From contig CAJLYN010000081.1 of the NCBI GenBank assembly GCA_905210875.1, positions 1-9,106 of the forward strand: a stretch of DNA of 9,106 bases, read 5' to 3'. Origin of the DNA: an uncultured Bacteroides sp. (GTDB lineage Bacteria > Bacteroidota > Bacteroidia > Bacteroidales > UBA11471). Of the stretch, positions 6,510-9,106 are shown piece by piece. The position numbers and the translations under genes are program-made. The notes beneath the pieces were generated by a model that was not told the origin of the DNA, did not search any database, and worked only from the letters and a program-made list of their open reading frames with translations. The stretch's first letter is position 1, and each line of letters begins with the position of its first letter.

Positions 6510-6845
6510 ATGAATATAGAAGAATTCAGGGACTATTGTCTTTCCTTTCCAGGAAGTGAGGAAAAAACGCCTTTCGAGAAGTTTTTTCACGGGAAGCATT
6601 CTTTCCTTGCTTTTTATGTGAACGGGAAGATGTTTTGCTATTTCGAAATCGATAAGTTCGACCGGTGCACTATCAAATGTAATCCCGAAGAGATTGAGGA
6701 ATTGTCTGCGGCCTATGAATCGGTCATACCGCCATATAACTGCAATCCAAAATATTGGATCAGCATAAAATTCAATGACGATATGCCTGATAAGGAAATA
6801 AAACGTCTTGTCAGACAATCATATGAGATAGTCCGTAAACTTTGA
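6510..6845 (+). CDS. MmcQ/YjbR-family protein
   Basis: This small protein of 111 residues has the MmcQ/YjbR pattern. It opens with MNIEEFRDYCLSFPGSEE and has a PFEKFFHGKHSFLAFYVNGKMFCYFEID core and a late PPYNCNPKYWISIKFND stretch, followed by a C-terminal helix (EIKRLVRQSYEIVRKL). Members have a CyaY-like fold and are often annotated as DNA-binding, though their true function is mostly unknown. The ATG at 6510 is preferred over an upstream in-frame TTG (6477), which would overlap the peptidase gene. The gap from the peptidase stop is only 11 bases, so it looks like the last gene of the operon. No terminator with a T-run is evident after it. Confidence 0.85.
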   Translation: MNIEEFRDYCLSFPGSEEKTPFEKFFHGKHSFLAFYVNGKMFCYFEIDKFDRCTIKCNPEEIEELSAAYESVIPPYNCNPKYWISIKFNDDMPDKEIKRLVRQSYEIVRKL

Positions 6846-7330
6846 CTGTCTATAAATTTTATAGCGGCGGGTAATAATAAATGCTGGAATTGCAAATCAA
6901 TATTATGCCATTCAGAACGCATAATGCTTCTCTTTGTGTGGCTTATGTTATAAAATTATTGGGGAATAAAGATAGGTAATATAGCCGGGATTATAAGATA
7001 GAAGCCGTAAAGCCATTGCTCGAGAAACAAGTGCTGATGTTCTGAGAGAGCGTATTCCGAGAATCAGATGACATTATCCGTAATGTTATAAGAGTGTCTC
7101 TTTGTTGTTGAAGGACTGAGGGCTGGCTTTCTAAGTAAACTCAAATGGGCTTCATGACATTGCACATGCAGATTGACTCTGTGAAAATGAAAAATTTTAC
7201 TCAATTCTTGCTTTAACGTTTGTCATTTGCTATCTTTATAAACTCGGCCGATGTGGGAGCATTGTCGGCAGAAAGGAAATCATATCGTCTCCCTCTGTAC
7301 GTTTACTGTTTTTTGAAATAGAATAGAATT
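6846..7330. other. Intergenic region with possible gene debris and a promoter
   Basis: No intact gene is visible in this 485-base stretch. A 15-base AT-rich palindrome (6849-6863) follows the YjbR stop but has almost no loop and no T-run, so it is not called a terminator. A plus-strand frame starting at 6989 reads protein-like for about 120 bases with one internal stop: YKIEAVKPLLEKQVLMF, stop, ESVFRESDDIIRNVIRVSL. It may be the remains of a decayed gene of unknown family. A cysteine synthase promoter is proposed at 7207-7238. No RNA gene or riboswitch was recognised. Confidence 0.45.
7207..7238 (+). promoter_or_regulatory. Candidate promoter for cysteine synthase
   Basis: CTTG at 7207-7210 and TATCTTTA at 7231-7238 are each one base off the Bacteroidetes -33 (TTTG) and -7 (TAnnTTTG) elements, and the 20-base spacer is the normal one. 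This would give a leader of about 85 bases before the ATG at 7331. Confidence 0.4.
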
Positions 7331-8263
7331 ATGAGTAAAATTGCGAAGAGCCTTATCGATCTTATTGGTCATACACCGATGCTCGAACTCTCGGGTGTGG
7401 CCTGCCGGTATGGGGCAGTTGCCCGCATTGTGGCCAAGTTGGAATCGTTCAATCCCGGTGGAAGTGTGAAAGACCGCACGGCTCTGTCCATGATAGAAGA
7501 TGCTGAGACACGGGGTACGTTGATGCCCGGTGCCACAATTATTGAGCCCACCAGCGGAAACACTGGGGTGGGATTGGCCTGGATTGCCCGTGTAAAGGGC
7601 TATAAGACGATACTCACCATGCCCGAGACGATGAGTATCGAACGACAACGACTGCTGAGGGCCATGGGGGCTGAGCTTGTGCTGACTCCCGCTTCTGCGG
7701 GAATGGTGGGTGCCATAGCCAAAGCCGAAGAGTTGTTGTCGACAATCCCGAGGTCGGTAATGTTGCGTCAGTTTGAAAACGAAGCCAATCCGGCCGTGCA
7801 TGAACGCACTACGGCCGAAGAGATATGGCACGACACCTATGGTTCTGTCGATATTTTTGTAGCTGGTGTGGGTACCGGTGGTACATTGACCGGTGTGGCC
7901 CGGGGATTGAAAGCGCATAATCCCGCTGTCGTGGCGGTTGCCGTAGAGCCGGCTTCTTCGCCGGTACTCTCTGGCGGGGCTCCCGGAGTCCATGGTTTAC
8001 AAGGCATAGGAGCCGGCTTTGTACCCAAAACTTATGATGGAAGATGGGTCGATGCGGTGATGACGATTACCGACGAAGACGCGATGTGCATGGGACGTGA
8101 ACTTGTGGCTTGTGACGGCGTTTTTACCGGCATATCGTCGGGTGCGGCAGTATGTGCGGCGGTGCGGTTGGCTTGTCGTCCCGAGAACGCAGGCCGGCTT
8201 ATTGTGGTGCTGCTGCCCGACACGGGCGAGCGTTATTTGTCGACCGAACTTTTTGAGGAGTGA
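7331..8263 (+). CDS. cysK: Cysteine synthase (O-acetylserine sulfhydrylase)
   Basis: This 310-residue protein makes L-cysteine from O-acetyl-L-serine and sulfide using pyridoxal phosphate (PLP). The PLP-binding lysine is Lys47 in NPGGSVKDR (41-49). The substrate loop TSGNTG is at 74-79, the phosphate-binding loop GTGGT at 181-185, and GISSGAA at 267-273 supplies the serine near the PLP ring nitrogen. The DTGERYLST ending is diagnostic for CysK/CysM. The length matches CysK (about 300-320). The CysK/CysM split is not certain from sequence alone, but IGHTPMLEL and the overall sequence fit the CysK type. It stands alone, with a proposed promoter upstream and a terminator 30 bases after its stop. 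Its composition (rich in GGC/GCC-type codons) differs mildly from the operon to the left, as expected for a conserved housekeeping gene. Confidence 0.93.
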   Translation: MSKIAKSLIDLIGHTPMLELSGVACRYGAVARIVAKLESFNPGGSVKDRTALSMIEDAETRGTLMPGATIIEPTSGNTGVGLAWIARVKGYKTILTMPETMSIERQRLLRAMGAELVLTPASAGMVGAIAKAEELLSTIPRSVMLRQFENEANPAVHERTTAEEIWHDTYGSVDIFVAGVGTGGTLTGVARGLKAHNPAVVAVAVEPASSPVLSGGAPGVHGLQGIGAGFVPKTYDGRWVDAVMTITDEDAMCMGRELVACDGVFTGISSGAAVCAAVRLACRPENAGRLIVVLLPDTGERYLSTELFEE

Positions 8264-8293
8264 TACATTCCTTTGCTACTGGATAAAAAAGAA

Positions 8294-8326
8294 AAAAGCG
8301 TAGCCCCTTTCGGCGGTTACGCTTTT
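8294..8326. terminator. Bidirectional intrinsic terminator
   Basis: AAAAGCGTAGCC (8294-8305) pairs with GGTTACGCTTTT (8315-8326) in a 12-pair stem containing one G-U pair, with a 9-base loop. It has A-runs on the left (8285-8299) and TTTT followed by AT-rich DNA on the right, so it can end transcripts from both sides. It lies between the convergent cysteine synthase and lipoprotein genes, exactly where a shared terminator is expected. Confidence 0.85.
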
Positions 8327-8346
8327 ATATAAAAATCGGTTGGAAA

Positions 8347-8868
8347 TTATTTCTTCTGAGCCGAGATTTCGATGTTTACAGTTTGTTCGGCAGGTGTACC
8401 TATGAGGGCGCCGGCTTCAATAGCGAGGTTGGCGGCTCCGGCTTTGGTTACCGTACCGATTACTGAGTTGATAACAACATCGAGTCCGATGATGTTTTGT
8501 CCCAGTCCCATATCGGTTCCGTTAAGGGTAAGTTTCTCGCTGTCGGCAGTGCTGGGTACGTTGTTAACATTGAGAGACAGGGCACCAATTATCATCAGCG
8601 AGTCGTTGATGGCGAGAGAAGTGGTGTTTTCCTGTTGGTTGAGGGTAAAAGATACAGGGCTCGACGAAGTTTCGGGATTCATGGCTTCGAAGAAGTTCTG
8701 GCCATTAACGAGAATAACGATATCTCCGGCATATTCACCCGTAGCATTTATCGGGGTTGTGATACCATTGTTGGTTGTGTTGTCATCATCTTTGTTGTCA
8801 TCGCCACAAGCAACGAATGCAAGAGGCATAGCCATGAGCAGGAACAGATAAAGAAGATTTTTTTTCAT
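8347..8868 (-). CDS. Predicted surface lipoprotein, possibly calycin-like
   Basis: This 173-residue protein opens with MKKNLLYLFLLMAMPLAFVAC, a lipoprotein signal peptide whose lipidated Cys is residue 21. Next comes GDDNKDDDNTTNN, an acidic stretch like those that direct Bacteroidetes lipoproteins to the outer face of the outer membrane. The mature part reads as alternating beta-strands (GEYAGDIVILVNGQ, PVSFTLNQQENTTSLAI, KLTLNGTDMGLG, GTVTKAGAANLAI, QTVNIEISAQKK), consistent with a small beta-barrel or lipocalin/calycin-like domain found in many Bacteroides lipoproteins. The family assignment is tentative. It has its own -7 element upstream and shares a terminator with cysK. The long open frames on the opposite strand here lack protein character. 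Confidence 0.8.
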   Translation of the reverse strand: MKKNLLYLFLLMAMPLAFVACGDDNKDDDNTTNNGITTPINATGEYAGDIVILVNGQNFFEAMNPETSSSPVSFTLNQQENTTSLAINDSLMIIGALSLNVNNVPSTADSEKLTLNGTDMGLGQNIIGLDVVINSVIGTVTKAGAANLAIEAGALIGTPAEQTVNIEISAQKK

Positions 8869-8901
8869 AATTGTTTTATTTTTATATTAGTTTTTCGGGC
8901 G

Positions 8902-8909
8902 CAAAGATA
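8902..8909 (-). promoter_or_regulatory. -7 promoter element of the lipoprotein gene
   Basis: On the minus strand this reads TATCTTTG, an exact TAnnTTTG match, 33 bases before the ATG at 8868. A TTTT tract on the minus strand (8930-8933) sits at a 20-base spacing, where a TTTG -33 box would be, a three-of-four match. Confidence 0.6.
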
Positions 8910-8982
8910 ATACATTTCGTATGAATTGTAAAAAACTTCCGGAATATTTTGAGTTTCCCCCAAAGGCAGGGAAAACGCTGGC

Positions 8983-9106
8983 GTGATCGGTGTAATTTCA
9001 GATGATCTTGCCGGAATCGGAACCGCCCGCGTGATCGCCCTGATCGCAGTGGCAGTCATTCCGTTTCTCATTTACCTCTGGAGCAACTCCCAGGCGGTTT
9101 ACGAGT
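8983..9106 (+). CDS. Partial open frame with a hydrophobic segment, unknown
   Basis: From a possible GTG start at 8983 (in a frame open from 8953), 41 codons run off the right edge. They encode an Asp-Asp-containing stretch (VIGVISDDLAGIGTAR) and then about 16 hydrophobic residues (VIALIAVAVIPFLIYL) followed by WSNSQAVYE, which looks like one membrane span. The codons favour C/G in the third position, unlike the AT-rich DNA just before 8940. There is no ATG start in frame and no promoter on this strand. The frame may therefore be the interior of a gene joined here by rearrangement or by an assembly error. The family was not recognised. Confidence 0.3.
   Translation, partial: MIGVISDDLAGIGTARVIALIAVAVIPFLIYLWSNSQAVYE

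Noticed and set aside
6849..6863. CTATAAA-T-TTTATAG as the terminator of the operon
   Set aside because: There is no usable loop, no GC pairs to speak of and no T-run after it.
7280..7993. 237-residue minus-strand open frame opposite cysteine synthase
   Set aside because: The plus strand has complete CysK motifs; the opposite frame is low-information and rich in His/Arg/Gly, as expected of a shadow.
8372..8910. Long plus-strand open frames opposite the lipoprotein gene
   Set aside because: They mirror a gene with a clear lipoprotein signal and its own promoter, and show no family features of their own.

Overview
The window looks like chromosomal DNA of a Bacteroidales bacterium (Bacteroides/Parabacteroides/Barnesiella type). 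The evidence is several exact or near-exact copies of the Bacteroidetes -7 promoter element (TAnnTTTG) ahead of genes, almost no Shine-Dalgarno sequences, a Bacteroidetes-style acidic lipoprotein, and the protein sequences themselves. This placement is an inference from sequence style; no database was searched.

Layout. (1) 1-98, minus strand: the first 32 codons of an exported protein, with a -7 element at 193-200. (2) 99-501: AT-rich non-coding DNA. (3) 502-1386: an AraC-family regulator. (4) 1468-6845: a tight, same-strand gene set that reads as one operon, with a perfect -7 element at 1432-1439. It encodes an SPL-type radical SAM protein, an NTF2/SnoaL-like small protein (broken), a stand-alone amino-acid adenylation enzyme, a GNAT acetyltransferase, an S66 peptidase of the MccF/LD-carboxypeptidase type, and a MmcQ/YjbR protein. 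Gaps are 11-14 bases or 4-base ATGA overlaps. (5) 2511 to about 3296: a truncated IS256-family element inside the NTF2-like gene. Its transposase stops just after the second catalytic Asp, and the right end of the element is absent. (6) 6846-7330: a non-coding stretch. (7) 7331-8263: cysteine synthase, followed by a strong bidirectional terminator shared with a convergent lipoprotein gene at 8347-8868. (8) About 8950-9106: a short stretch with different composition that carries an open frame with a hydrophobic segment and runs off the window.

How the genes may work together. The most interesting part is the adenylation enzyme / GNAT / MccF-like trio, which is translationally coupled by two ATGA overlaps. 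MccF cleaves aminoacyl-adenylate-type toxins, and the acetyltransferase part of MccE inactivates the same kind of molecule. Finding both beside an enzyme that makes aminoacyl-adenylates suggests a pathway that makes, modifies and detoxifies a small aminoacyl (perhaps lysyl-like) compound, under AraC control. No carrier protein, condensation domain or phosphopantetheinyl transferase lies in the window, so the product cannot be stated. The IS insertion breaks the second gene of this operon and could also affect expression of the genes after it.
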